Of a DNA stretch of 12,403 nt, positions 1 to 7,002 are shown in pieces (the first letter of the stretch is position 1; each line of letters begins with the position of its first letter). The notes under the pieces were generated by a model that was not told the DNA's origin, searched no databases, and saw only the letters and a program-made list of their open reading frames with translations. The stretch comes from an uncultured Bacteroidales bacterium (GTDB lineage Bacteria > Bacteroidota > Bacteroidia > Bacteroidales > Paludibacteraceae). The stretch lies in the NCBI GenBank assembly GCA_937885465.1, contig CAKZZM010000125.1:1-12403 (forward strand), given 5' to 3'. Position numbers and translations under genes: made by a program.

Positions 1-2191
1 ATACGGAAGATTCACCACTTGCGGCAGTAGGAATGGCGTCTGACATAAACCGCTGATCAATGACGGCAGTGTTGTGCAGGTCAATAGTGGCGAGTGCGTC
101 AATCTCGTCGTTGGCATTGCTAACGATGAGCAAGGAGTCCACGAACCAAGCATTACCCATAGCGTAGGGATTGAGTATCTCCAACTTTTCGTTATTCTGC
201 ATTGGCACAATAGCGTAGCGCATATTAAGCATATTAAGTACGGGGAAATCGTTGCCTTCGTAAGGGCGCATAAAGCCGCCGGTTGAAGATATGGCTCGCA
301 TCAGCGGGTTCATCTCCGTGCTGATATGTACATCAATAAGGTCCTGATAACGGCGCAGTTTGGCTGCGGAATATCCGCCAATGGACTTGAGGTAGTAACT
401 CGTTCGCGCCTCGTTGAAAGTGTTGGAGGCAAGATTAAGAACACGGAAGTGATCGTGGTCTTTAAGTATATTTTCTTCATAAGGCTCTATGCGGAAAGCC
501 TTGTCGCGATCTTTTGTAGTTACGAACATATCGTTATTGCAGAAACGCTTGTCAACCTGCCACATGTCTGCAACGATCAATATTGTAAGAACGCTTGCAA
601 AGGCGATGTGATATTGATTGGCATTTTCTGTTTTCTTTGTCCGCAAGATATCGTATGTAATGATACTGCCTGCAGCAAGTACGATTAGTAGCAACGAGCG
701 CCATGCATCATGCTGCAACATCTGTTGCCTTTGAGAAAGGATAATACCATAAATTTTATCTCCCACTTGTCCTTTCCATGCGGCATCGTAAGATGAGGTG
801 ACATCGAAACTGCCGCCAAAGAGGGCAACGAAAAGGCATATACCTCCCGTTATGCCTCCGGCAATATATATGGCTCGCCTGAGTGCTTTTCCCTGTATGT
901 TACCTTTCGCAATCTCTCTTATAGCAAGGAAACCGAGCAGCGGCATCGTTATTTCTGCTACGATGAGTATCGATTCTACGGCGCGGAACTTGTTATACAT
1001 GGGGAAGTAGTTGAAGAATAGTTCTGTTAGCCACATAAAATTCCGTCCCCAAGAGAGTGTTATAGAGAAGAGCGTAGCAACCAGCAGTGCCCATTTATAT
1101 GGTCCCGGTACAATGATGAGTCCGAGTACAAAGAGCAGACATACTATTGCACCTATATAGACGGGTCCGGATGTAAATGCTTTCTCTCCTCGGTAGGTGG
1201 GGGCAGAGTGAGCGAACTGTCTCGCCTGCTTTTTCTGCACGCCTACGTGCCTTAACTCTTTCTCTAAGTATGAGTCGTCGCCGAGGTTGTAGCTGCTTGC
1301 TCCGCCCATATAATTGGGAATAAGCAAGGTCAGCGTTTCTTCTATGCCTTCGCTCCACGCGGTGGCATAATCGAGGTCTAAGCCTGCGGTCTTATTCTTC
1401 TCGTCGGTTGCTTTTACAAGGTCGGAATGTCCGCCACGCATTGTCTCGTTAGCATATTCTTGGTTGGCGAAGATATTAGCGGAGCCCATACCCATACCTA
1501 TACCGAAGGAAAGGAAGAAGAGTATAGTAGCGATACCGAAGTGTTTCCATTCTTTACTCTGCCATGCTATCGCTAACTCAGCGAAGAAGAAGATGCCTAT
1601 CATCATACAGATATAATAGGACATCTGCGGGTGCAAGAAGAAGCCGATATAGGTGAAGAATGCGGTTATTACTGCGCCCCACGCATATCGTTTTCTGTAT
1701 AGCAGCAGAAAGCCTACAACGGCAAGTATCATCCATGTTATAGAGTAGCATTTCCCGTGGTGTTGCGCCGCTATGATAACAAAGAAATACGACGACATGG
1801 CAATGGCGAACGCCCCTGCCATAGATGTCCATTTGTCAATGTCAAACGCCCTAAGAAGCAGAAAAAAAGCGCACAGATAGAATAGAAAGATAAAGGCGGT
1901 GTTCCTGTTTCCTATCGAGAAGAACCGCCTAAAAGGTTTCATTATCTTATCCACAAGATATTCGCCGTGTCCGCCAATCTGATAATTAGGCATTCCGGAA
2001 AACATTGAGCCCGTCCACCAACTGCCATCAGGGTTCTCGTCTAAGTAATTCTTGCCCTCTTGTACGGCAGAGATGCCGTTGATGCTGTCGCCGGCGTATA
2101 TAACTTTGCCCTCAAGCGCAGGATAGAAATACATTACACTTGCAATGACAAAAACGATAAAGATGATTATATCAGACAGGTATCTTTTCAT
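1..2191 (-). CDS. YfhO family membrane protein, 3' end outside window
   Basis: I translated this reading frame by hand. It is open from an ATG at 2191 (MKRYLSDIIIFIVF) to base 1, giving 730 codons without a stop, so the C-terminus lies beyond the window. The N-terminus is a membrane segment, followed by a periplasmic loop with GDSINGISAVQEGKNYL and a WWTGSMFSGMPNYQIGGHGEY stretch typical of Bacteroidota YfhO proteins (COG4485). Around ten further hydrophobic segments follow (for example FIFLFYLCAFFLLL and ILFFLSFGIGMGMG). The last 200 residues or so are soluble and hydrophilic. YfhO proteins are GT-C-like polytopic membrane proteins. In Bacillus, YfhO works with the GT2 enzyme CsbB in glycosylating lipoteichoic acid; the Bacteroidota substrate is unknown to me. 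The gene lies 101 bp downstream of the DedA gene on the same strand. I see no TAnnTTTG promoter in that gap, so cotranscription is plausible. The family is confident, the function is not. Confidence 0.9.
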   Translation of the reverse strand, partial: MKRYLSDIIIFIVFVIASVMYFYPALEGKVIYAGDSINGISAVQEGKNYLDENPDGSWWTGSMFSGMPNYQIGGHGEYLVDKIMKPFRRFFSIGNRNTAFIFLFYLCAFFLLLRAFDIDKWTSMAGAFAIAMSSYFFVIIAAQHHGKCYSITWMILAVVGFLLLYRKRYAWGAVITAFFTYIGFFLHPQMSYYICMMIGIFFFAELAIAWQSKEWKHFGIATILFFLSFGIGMGMGSANIFANQEYANETMRGGHSDLVKATDEKNKTAGLDLDYATAWSEGIEETLTLLIPNYMGGASSYNLGDDSYLEKELRHVGVQKKQARQFAHSAPTYRGEKAFTSGPVYIGAIVCLLFVLGLIIVPGPYKWALLVATLFSITLSWGRNFMWLTELFFNYFPMYNKFRAVESILIVAEITMPLLGFLAIREIAKGNIQGKALRRAIYIAGGITGGICLFVALFGGSFDVTSSYDAAWKGQVGDKIYGIILSQRQQMLQHDAWRSLLLIVLAAGSIITYDILRTKKTENANQYHIAFASVLTILIVADMWQVDKRFCNNDMFVTTKDRDKAFRIEPYEENILKDHDHFRVLNLASNTFNEARTSYYLKSIGGYSAAKLRRYQDLIDVHISTEMNPLMRAISSTGGFMRPYEGNDFPVLNMLNMRYAIVPMQNNEKLEILNPYAMGNAWFVDSLLIVSNANDEIDALATIDLHNTAVIDQRFMSDAIPTAASGESSV

Positions 2192-2221
2192 ACGATTAAA
2201 AATTAAAAAGTCAGAATTAAT

Positions 2222-2260
2222 TTTCCGTACTTGTTTATAATAATTCCGTTATTTCCGTAC
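2222..2260. repeat. Pair of 9-bp direct repeats upstream of the yfhO-like gene
   Basis: TTTCCGTAC occurs at 2222-2230 and again at 2252-2260, exactly 30 bp apart, which is about three helical turns. Both copies lie in the 101-bp gap between the DedA and YfhO-like genes. The spacing would put two protein-binding sites on the same DNA face, but two short copies in AT-rich DNA may be chance. Confidence 0.35.
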
Positions 2261-2292
2261 TCTTTATGTAAAATAACTTATCTCTTGTTCAA

Positions 2293-3069
2293 CTAACCTC
2301 TTGCCCTCCGAGTAGTTATCACTTTTCTTATTATCCAAACGAGTACTGCAACTCCTACAATAGCCAGGATAGCGATGCTCAACTCGTGGTTATAGCGGTT
2401 GATGAGGTCAGCCTGCCCGTGTGCTACATATCCGATTATGGCGAGTACCATATTCCATGTGAAAGCTCCGAGGAAGGTATAGCCGAGAAAAGCGAGGAAA
2501 GGCATTCTCGCTAAGCCGGCGGGGATAGATATAAGTTGTCGGATAGCGGGTATAAGGCGGCCGATGAAGGTGCTTATCTTGCCGTGTTCATTGAAGTACT
2601 CTTCGGCCTTTTGTATCTTCTCGCCCGATAGAAGCAGTAGATGTCCTATCTTTGAGTCCGCAAACTTATATATGATAGGTCGCCCGAGCCAGATACTTAG
2701 ACCGTAGTTAATGCAAGCTCCGATGAGTGCACCAAAGGTGGCGAAAAGGACGATAATAAGCACATTAAGCGGGTAACTTGCCGTCTTGTTGAGATCGCTG
2801 CTTTCATTGGCTGCAACATACACTGCCGGCGGAACTACAATCTCACTCGGGAAAGGTATGAAACTGGATTCTATAGCCATAAGTGCCGTTATGCTCCAAT
2901 AATTCATATTATTTGAATACCAAATCTCTACCTTTTGAAGTAAGGATGTCTTTTCTTGCTCTATATAGGTGTTCTCGCTTTCAGCAAGCGGTGCCTCAGC
3001 CGGTTGTTGTGCGCAGATGCACGCACTTGCAAGAAGAATAATAATTATTGTGAGATATTTCTTTATCAT
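2293..3069 (-). CDS. DedA family (SNARE-associated) membrane protein
   Basis: This 258-residue protein has an N-terminal signal peptide (residues 1-20, positive MIKK then a hydrophobic run) with a likely signal peptidase I cleavage before QQPAEA. Cys17 and Cys19 are present, but the residues before them do not fit a lipobox well. The DedA core follows: the ESSFIPFPSEIVVPPAVY motif at about 67-84, which forms a re-entrant segment, a glycine-rich membrane helix at 104-129, then FIGRLIPAIRQLISIPAG at 168-185, whose F-x-x-R-x-x-P-x-x-R pattern is the family signature. Two further helices follow at about 192-215 and 230-248, and the C-terminus is basic (RKVITTRRARG). DedA proteins are inner-membrane proteins implicated in recycling of undecaprenyl phosphate or phospholipids across the membrane and in envelope homeostasis. 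A cleavable signal peptide in front of the DedA domain is an extra compared with the E. coli proteins. It follows the TPR gene by 56 bp and is probably in one operon with it. Confidence 0.92.
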   Translation of the reverse strand: MIKKYLTIIIILLASACICAQQPAEAPLAESENTYIEQEKTSLLQKVEIWYSNNMNYWSITALMAIESSFIPFPSEIVVPPAVYVAANESSDLNKTASYPLNVLIIVLFATFGALIGACINYGLSIWLGRPIIYKFADSKIGHLLLLSGEKIQKAEEYFNEHGKISTFIGRLIPAIRQLISIPAGLARMPFLAFLGYTFLGAFTWNMVLAIIGYVAHGQADLINRYNHELSIAILAIVGVAVLVWIIRKVITTRRARG

Positions 3070-3101
3070 AACTTCAAATTTCTCCGTTCCGCTTGTGTGT
3101 C

Positions 3102-3121
3102 GGAGGGGGATGGGGTGGGGG
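3102..3121. other. G-rich tract in the TPR-DedA gap (C-rich in the mRNA)
   Basis: The plus strand reads GGAGGGGGATGGGGTGGGGG, which stands out from the AT-leaning surroundings. Both flanking genes are read from the minus strand, so their mRNA carries a run of C with almost no G right after the TPR stop codon, and the template strand carries the G-runs. This could be a Rho loading site or a G-quadruplex-forming template. There is no hairpin plus T-tract here. Confidence 0.4.
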
Positions 3122-3125
3122 AAAA

Positions 3126-4592
3126 CTACTTGTTGCTCAATCTTCTCTCTACTTCTGCTTTTACATAATTTTCAAATTCCTCTTTTCGTATGGCTCTCTC
3201 TCTGCTATTATGTAAGCGTTTGAGGAAACCATTTTCATTCATTTGCTGCATAATGTCGGGAGATATTTTATCGAACAGTTCGATTGCCCCGTCAGGATTA
3301 AGCGAGTATGCCAACCGAAAGTTCTTTTCCATTTCAGCGAACCTGTTCAGTTCTATGTCGCACGCTGCCATGAGCAGGTATGTCTGCCACATAGGTTCTA
3401 TTTCGTTTGCCTTTTTGAATTTGCGATAAGCTTCGCCGTAATTTGATAGGGATATGAGGCAACTCCCCCACATAGCATATCCTGCTGCACTCTCTTCTAT
3501 GTTGATAATCTCCTCGCAAATATCTGTAGCATCCTCGAACAGCCCAACGCAGTTGTATGCCTCCACCATATTACTCAGAATATCCAAGTCTTTGGGCTTC
3601 TTTTCATTAGCAGCTCTAAGCATCGTTAATTGTTCGGTGTATGCTCCCAAATCTTTGAAAGCAAAAGAGGCTTGCATCAGTGTTTGAACATTAAGCGGCG
3701 CACATTCCAAGCTTTTCCAAACATGCTTAATGGCCTTATTCTTATTCTTCTTTGTTCTGCCGATGATGTGGGCAAGCATGATATGCAGATGAGCATTTGT
3801 GGTGTCATTAACCTTTGAGACGGCTTCTTTCAGCACTTCCTCCGCTTCTTTCGTTTTATTTTCGTACTGCAATATATTACATTTGTGAATATAGGCATCA
3901 GCCTCGTCAGGCATGATGGCGATGGCGTAGTCGAAGGCATCGTACGCCTCTGCGAATTTATCTTTCAGAGCAAGCAGATTACCTTTGGTGAGCCACGCCT
4001 CGTAGTGGAAAGGATCAATTTTGATGATTCGGTCAGCAAGTTCTTCTTGGCCTTCGCGTATTCCTAACTGGTTATTGCAGTAGAGAATCCCCGTCAGCGT
4101 CTTTATATCTTCAGGGTGTCTTTTTCGGGAGTCTTCGAAGTAGCAAAGGGCGATGGCATACTCACCGGCGTTCATAAAGCCGAGCCCCAGGTCATAGCTT
4201 ATGTACGACTCGTCTTCATCGTTTTCGTCTTCATATTCGGTGCTGACGAGTCGGGCGAGTTCCATTGCTTCGGATAGTCTGCCCAACTTGGCAAGGGCGG
4301 CTGAGCGAAGGATACAATGAAAACTGGCACGTTCATCGAAGAAGGTGTCAAGCAGAGTCAGAGCTTCTGCCGCCTCATCCTCATTGAGAAGATATTCAAC
4401 GGTCATGCGCTTCGTCACTTCATCCTCAGGATGCAGACTCTTTGCAAGATCTAAAACTTCGGTAGCATCTTGCCCCGTACCGTGTTCTATATAATAGTGA
4501 AAAATCTCATCTAACTCAACGGGGTCGAAGTACATACCGCCTCCGGCAGCTTTCATCTGCTCATAATGCTCTACTATATCAGGTTTATCCAT
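3126..4592 (-). CDS. Tetratricopeptide repeat (TPR) protein
   Basis: This is a 488-residue, highly charged protein with no signal peptide or membrane segment, so it is probably cytoplasmic. TPR units are visible as helix pairs with the usual small and aromatic positions, for example at about 132-165 (YDLGLGFMNAGEYAIALCYF), 197-230 (YEAWLTKGNLLALKDKFAEA), 231-264, 370-403 (AMWGSCLISLSNYGEAYRKF) and 404-437. More degenerate units lie between them, so most of the chain is probably one superhelical scaffold. An acidic patch (EDENDEDES) lies at 121-129 and the C-terminus is a charged helix (RAIRKEEFENYVKAEVERRL). TPR arrays bind partner proteins; the partner is unknown. The DedA gene follows 56 bp downstream. 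The start codon lies only 11 bp from one end of an inverted-repeat element, so that element forms or replaces its leader. No TAnnTTTG promoter with a convincing upstream box was found in front of it. Confidence 0.88.
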   Translation of the reverse strand: MDKPDIVEHYEQMKAAGGGMYFDPVELDEIFHYYIEHGTGQDATEVLDLAKSLHPEDEVTKRMTVEYLLNEDEAAEALTLLDTFFDERASFHCILRSAALAKLGRLSEAMELARLVSTEYEDENDEDESYISYDLGLGFMNAGEYAIALCYFEDSRKRHPEDIKTLTGILYCNNQLGIREGQEELADRIIKIDPFHYEAWLTKGNLLALKDKFAEAYDAFDYAIAIMPDEADAYIHKCNILQYENKTKEAEEVLKEAVSKVNDTTNAHLHIMLAHIIGRTKKNKNKAIKHVWKSLECAPLNVQTLMQASFAFKDLGAYTEQLTMLRAANEKKPKDLDILSNMVEAYNCVGLFEDATDICEEIINIEESAAGYAMWGSCLISLSNYGEAYRKFKKANEIEPMWQTYLLMAACDIELNRFAEMEKNFRLAYSLNPDGAIELFDKISPDIMQQMNENGFLKRLHNSRERAIRKEEFENYVKAEVERRLSNK

Positions 4593-4603
4593 ATCTTTTA
4601 CTT

Positions 4604-4774
4604 TTAACCCGAAACGGTCATTAGCGTTTTGATGATTATGGTTTTATTTTTGATTAGATTTTTTGCCGGTTTGATGGCGCAATGGGGTTCCATTGTAACT
4701 GAAAAGCGGTAAAAAAGATGACTAAAAGAAAGCCTTGTAAGCGCAAAATGGTCTAATGACCGTTTTGGGTTTAA
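4604..4774 (-). mobile_element. MITE-like inverted-repeat element, long copy
   Basis: The ends form a near-perfect inverted repeat: AACCCGAAACGGTCATTAG at 4606-4624 and CTAATGACCGTTTTGGGTT at 4753-4771, with 18 of 19 positions complementary and the last a G-T wobble. A TTAA lies at both edges (4604-4607 and 4771-4774). Near the middle is a small perfect hairpin, CAATGG-ggtt-CCATTG, at 4680-4695. The element carries no believable gene. Both ends are homologous to the element at 6672-6750, read in the opposite orientation. The inner 95 bp or so (4647-4741) is missing from that second copy. This pattern fits a non-autonomous transposable element or another dispersed palindromic repeat. It ends 11 bp before the TPR start codon. 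Confidence 0.65.
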
Positions 4775-4802
4775 CCTAATAAGACTAACCAAATAAAACC
4801 AC

Positions 4803-4840
4803 TTCGCTGTGAGATAGACTATATGACATCTCACAGCGAA
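4803..4840 (-). terminator. Probable terminator of the antiporter-yqeY transcript
   Basis: A perfect 13-bp inverted repeat, TTCGCTGTGAGAT and ATCTCACAGCGAA, encloses a 12-nt loop. Read on the minus strand it begins 26 nt after the yqeY stop codon and is followed by GTGGTTTTATTTGG, a T-rich though interrupted tail. On the plus strand no T-run follows. A second short stem (TTGACC at 4847-4852 with GGTCAA at 4859-4864) lies between it and the yqeY stop. The stem is strong; the tail is less typical. Confidence 0.6.
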
Positions 4841-4847
4841 AAGCGGT
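4833..4847 (+). repeat. Dispersed intergenic repeat, copy in yqeY downstream region
   Basis: ACAGCGAAAAGCGGT here matches ACAGCGCAAAGCGGT at 7931-7945 in 14 of 15 positions. Both copies are preceded by TCT and one base (TCTC here, TCTG there) and, further upstream, by GTGAGATA. The shorter core GAAAAGCGGT also occurs at 4701-4710. All three copies are intergenic and read in the same direction. Confidence 0.5.
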
Positions 4848-4866
4848 TGACCATTGTCGGTCAAAA

Positions 4867-5313
4867 TTATTGTAGCAGTTCTTTCACCTTTTGCGAAATA
4901 GCGCGACCATCTGCGAGACCGGCAAGTGACTTTGTGGCTTTGCCCATCACCTTACCCATATCAGCAGCTGTTGTAGCCCCCACTTCTGCAATTATCTCTT
5001 TCAGGCGAGCCTCTAACTCTTCTTCCGACAATTGTTTGGGCAGGTATTGTTCTATTACTGCCATTTGTTTCAACTCTTCCTCTGCGAGGTCATCGCGACC
5101 GGCAGAAGAGTACATCTGAGCGGACTCTTTGCGTTGCTTAACGAGTTTCTGAATAATCTTCAGTGCTTGTTCATCGTGCAACTCGCCATCACCGCCTTTG
5201 GCTGTTTTGGCTTCAAGAAATTCTTTCTTTACTCCGCGCAGAGCATCCAAGCGGACGCGGTCTTTGGCAAGCATCGCCTTTTTGATATCTTCGCTTATTT
5301 GGTCAAATAACAT
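4867..5313 (-). CDS. YqeY family protein (GatB/YqeY domain)
   Basis: This 148-residue protein matches the usual YqeY length of about 150. It opens with LFDQISEDIKKAMLAKDRVRLDALRGVKKEF, the helical N-terminus of the family, and contains the segment IIQKLVKQRKESAQMYSSAGR (about 54-74). The YLPKQLSEEELEARLKEII segment (about 89-107) and the C-terminal GKVMGKATKSLAGLADGRAISQKVKELL match the helical domain shared with the tail of GatB, the amidotransferase subunit that makes Gln-tRNA and Asn-tRNA. In GatB this domain binds tRNA; the role of stand-alone YqeY is not settled. The start ATG lies just 2 nt after the stop of the antiporter gene, so the two are translated from one mRNA, and a strong hairpin follows the stop codon. 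Confidence 0.93.
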   Translation of the reverse strand: MLFDQISEDIKKAMLAKDRVRLDALRGVKKEFLEAKTAKGGDGELHDEQALKIIQKLVKQRKESAQMYSSAGRDDLAEEELKQMAVIEQYLPKQLSEEELEARLKEIIAEVGATTAADMGKVMGKATKSLAGLADGRAISQKVKELLQ

Positions 5314-5315
5314 AA

Positions 5316-6644
5316 TCAGATTAATATTAGTTGTACAATAACATAGATTGGCAGGCAGATGATGAGTGAGAACTTAGCCATATAGCCGAAGAACGACGGC
5401 ATATTTATACCCTCTTGTTCTGCGATGGACTTAACCATGAAGTTAGGTCCGTTGCCGATATAAGTCAGTGAGCCGAAGAAGACGGCACCCATTGAGATGG
5501 CTTTCATATATTCTGGAGCTATACCTGCAACAGCCTGAACGCCTTCTGCTACGGGTATGGTTGTAGCGGTGGCGTGGAAGACCATGGCGGTAGGAGCATT
5601 GTCGAGGAATGCGCTCAACATACCGGTGCTATATACAAACTGCCAAGGAGCGGTGATAGGCAGCGGGTTCTGCTGCAAGAACATAAGAGCGGGGGTCATA
5701 GTGGCGAAGATGCCAAGGAAGACGCAAGCGACTTCGAGAATAGGTGTCCAAGAGTAGTTGTTGTTCACCCTCACTTCGCGCTTAGTGGTAACCCATGAGC
5801 CGAGGATTATGAGAATAAATGCCCACTCACGAAGCAACTTGAAGTAGAAAGGAGCATGCTTGATTACCTCACCGGTCTCTTCATTTACGGTATCAGCCAT
5901 AAATGGAAGATAAGTTGAGTTAATGAACATGGTAGAAGCGATGACGCAGAGAAGCCAGAAGATGTTGATCAAACCTGTGATCTGCAGTTTTCTTCTTTCG
6001 TGAACATCAGCCATCAAGCCTACTGTCGGCTCTTTCTTGTAGAAATACGTATCTATGCAGAAATAGACGAGCAAGAGCAGAGCACCTGTTAACGCCCATT
6101 CCGGCAGCATATTCTGCATCCACCACATGAACGGAGTGCCTTTTTGGAAGAGCAAGAACAACGGGGGATCACCCAGAGGCGAAAGCATACCGCCGCAGTT
6201 TGCTACGATAGCAATGAAGAAAAGCACGGTATGCACCTTGTACTTACGCTGCTGAATAGTAGAAAGGAGCAGGCGGATAAGAAGCATTGCTGCTCCCGTT
6301 GTACCCATAAATGATGCCAATACCCAGCCGATAGCAAGGATAATGGTGTTAGTGGTCGGGGTGGCGATAAGGTCACCGCGGATACATATACCGCCGGTGG
6401 TAACGAATAGCGCCATCAGTAACAAGATAAACGGAATATAGTCATATACCATCTGATGAATGATATCGTGACTCATTCCGTTAAAGCACAGCCATATAGC
6501 AACAGGTGTGCCGAGCAAAAGAGATACATACAACTTGTGTAAGTTGTGTTCCCACCACTCTCCTACGCGAGGAATAAGCGGCAGGATAGCGATGCAGAGA
6601 AGCATCACTACGAATGGAATTAACATCCAAGCAGGAATTGCCAT
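5316..6644 (-). CDS. NhaD-type Na+/H+ antiporter (CitMHS_2-like ion transporter)
   Basis: A 442-residue polytopic membrane protein with about eleven to twelve hydrophobic helices and little else. Motifs of the ion-transporter (IT) superfamily are visible in both halves: ANCGGMLSPLGDPPLFLLF at about 148-166 in the first repeat, and FLDNAPTAMVFH at 346-357 followed by YIGNGPNFMVKSIAEQEG at 395-412 in the second. This is the pattern of the Bacteroidota proteins usually annotated as sodium:proton antiporters or putative citrate transporters (NhaD and CitMHS_2). In NhaD homologues the Asp-Asn-Ala-Pro-Thr and Gly-Asn-Gly-Pro-Asn loops line the transport path. The likely role is export of Na+ in exchange for H+ across the inner membrane; organic-anion transport cannot be excluded from sequence alone. 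Its promoter lies at 6781-6811, giving a leader of about 130 nt that contains a dispersed inverted-repeat element. yqeY follows after 2 nt. Confidence 0.85.
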   Translation of the reverse strand: MAIPAWMLIPFVVMLLCIAILPLIPRVGEWWEHNLHKLYVSLLLGTPVAIWLCFNGMSHDIIHQMVYDYIPFILLLMALFVTTGGICIRGDLIATPTTNTIILAIGWVLASFMGTTGAAMLLIRLLLSTIQQRKYKVHTVLFFIAIVANCGGMLSPLGDPPLFLLFQKGTPFMWWMQNMLPEWALTGALLLLVYFCIDTYFYKKEPTVGLMADVHERRKLQITGLINIFWLLCVIASTMFINSTYLPFMADTVNEETGEVIKHAPFYFKLLREWAFILIILGSWVTTKREVRVNNNYSWTPILEVACVFLGIFATMTPALMFLQQNPLPITAPWQFVYSTGMLSAFLDNAPTAMVFHATATTIPVAEGVQAVAGIAPEYMKAISMGAVFFGSLTYIGNGPNFMVKSIAEQEGINMPSFFGYMAKFSLIICLPIYVIVQLILI

Positions 6645-6671
6645 AATAGTAAGTAAATTTGATAATTATAT

Positions 6672-6750
6672 GTTTGCCCTAAATCGGTTATCAGACTATT
6701 TTGCGTATAAAGCCATAATCATACTGTGCTAATGACTGATTTAGGTTTAA
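6672..6750 (+). mobile_element. MITE-like inverted-repeat element, short copy
   Basis: CTAAATCGGTTATCAG at 6679-6694 pairs with CTAATGACTGATTTAG at 6729-6744: 13 Watson-Crick pairs, two G-T pairs and one mismatch. Read on the plus strand, its left end (6678-6705) matches 23 of 28 bases of the long copy's end (4769-4742, minus strand), including CGCAAAAT in complementary form. Its right end (6708-6750) shares CCATAATCAT and GCTAATGAC exactly with 4604-4646. It therefore looks like the long element with about 95 bp deleted from the middle. It lies between the antiporter promoter and start codon, so it would be transcribed as part of the leader. Confidence 0.65.
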
Positions 6751-6780
6751 GTTATGTTTTGCTGAACAACCGATAATTTG

Positions 6781-6811
6781 CAAAGTTAATTATTTTTTTT
6801 CAGTTCCCCAA
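6781..6811 (-). promoter_or_regulatory. Promoter of the antiporter-yqeY operon
   Basis: On the minus strand the -7 box TAACTTTG (6781-6788) fits the Bacteroidota TAnnTTTG consensus. A TTG at 6809-6811 lies 20 nt upstream, in the place of the -33 box. The predicted transcript start near 6775 gives a leader of about 130 nt. Confidence 0.65.
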
Positions 6812-6932
6812 GAAAAAAAATAATAATGTTTTTTATACGAACTTACGACAAGTGCCTTAACTTTGCTAATCAGTATAATATCCGTCAAAAATAAGTATGC
6901 TCTGTGGAAAATAATTTATTTTATTTTCAAAT

Positions 6933-6963
6933 TTTGTCAGGTGAGAAAAAAATAGTAACTTTG
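6933..6963 (+). promoter_or_regulatory. Promoter of the MBL hydrolase gene
   Basis: TTTG at 6933-6936 and TAACTTTG at 6956-6963 are separated by 19 nt, an excellent match to the Bacteroidota -33/-7 pattern. Transcription would start near 6970, about 35-45 nt before the start codon. Confidence 0.8.
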
Positions 6964-7002
6964 TATTTTCTTTTATAGTTAGCACAAGCAGTATAGTGTT
7001 CT

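Larger units (their letters stand above)
6645..7002. other. Divergent intergenic region between the antiporter and MBL hydrolase genes
   Basis: These 358 bases contain no credible gene. From left to right they hold the start-proximal leader of the antiporter gene, the short inverted-repeat element, the minus-strand antiporter promoter and a very AT-rich stretch with runs of A and T (about 6789-6835). A second plus-strand TAACTTTG at 6858-6865 lacks a good upstream box. The plus-strand promoter for the hydrolase follows. Confidence 0.8.

Noticed and set aside
326..1010. Plus-strand ORFs at 326-688 and 798-1010
   Set aside because: They are antisense to the YfhO-like gene and have no family features.
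1095..1832. Minus-strand ORFs at 1095-1358 and 1578-1832
   Set aside because: They are out-of-frame shadows of the continuous YfhO-like reading frame, whose translation is clearly a membrane protein.
4604..4864. 86-codon minus-strand ORF in the yqeY-TPR gap
   Set aside because: It runs through the terminator hairpin and the inverted-repeat element, and its translation shows no recognisable protein features.
6858..6865. Second plus-strand TAACTTTG as a promoter of the MBL hydrolase
   Set aside because: No TTTG or TTG lies at the right distance upstream, whereas the copy at 6956-6963 has a perfectly spaced one.
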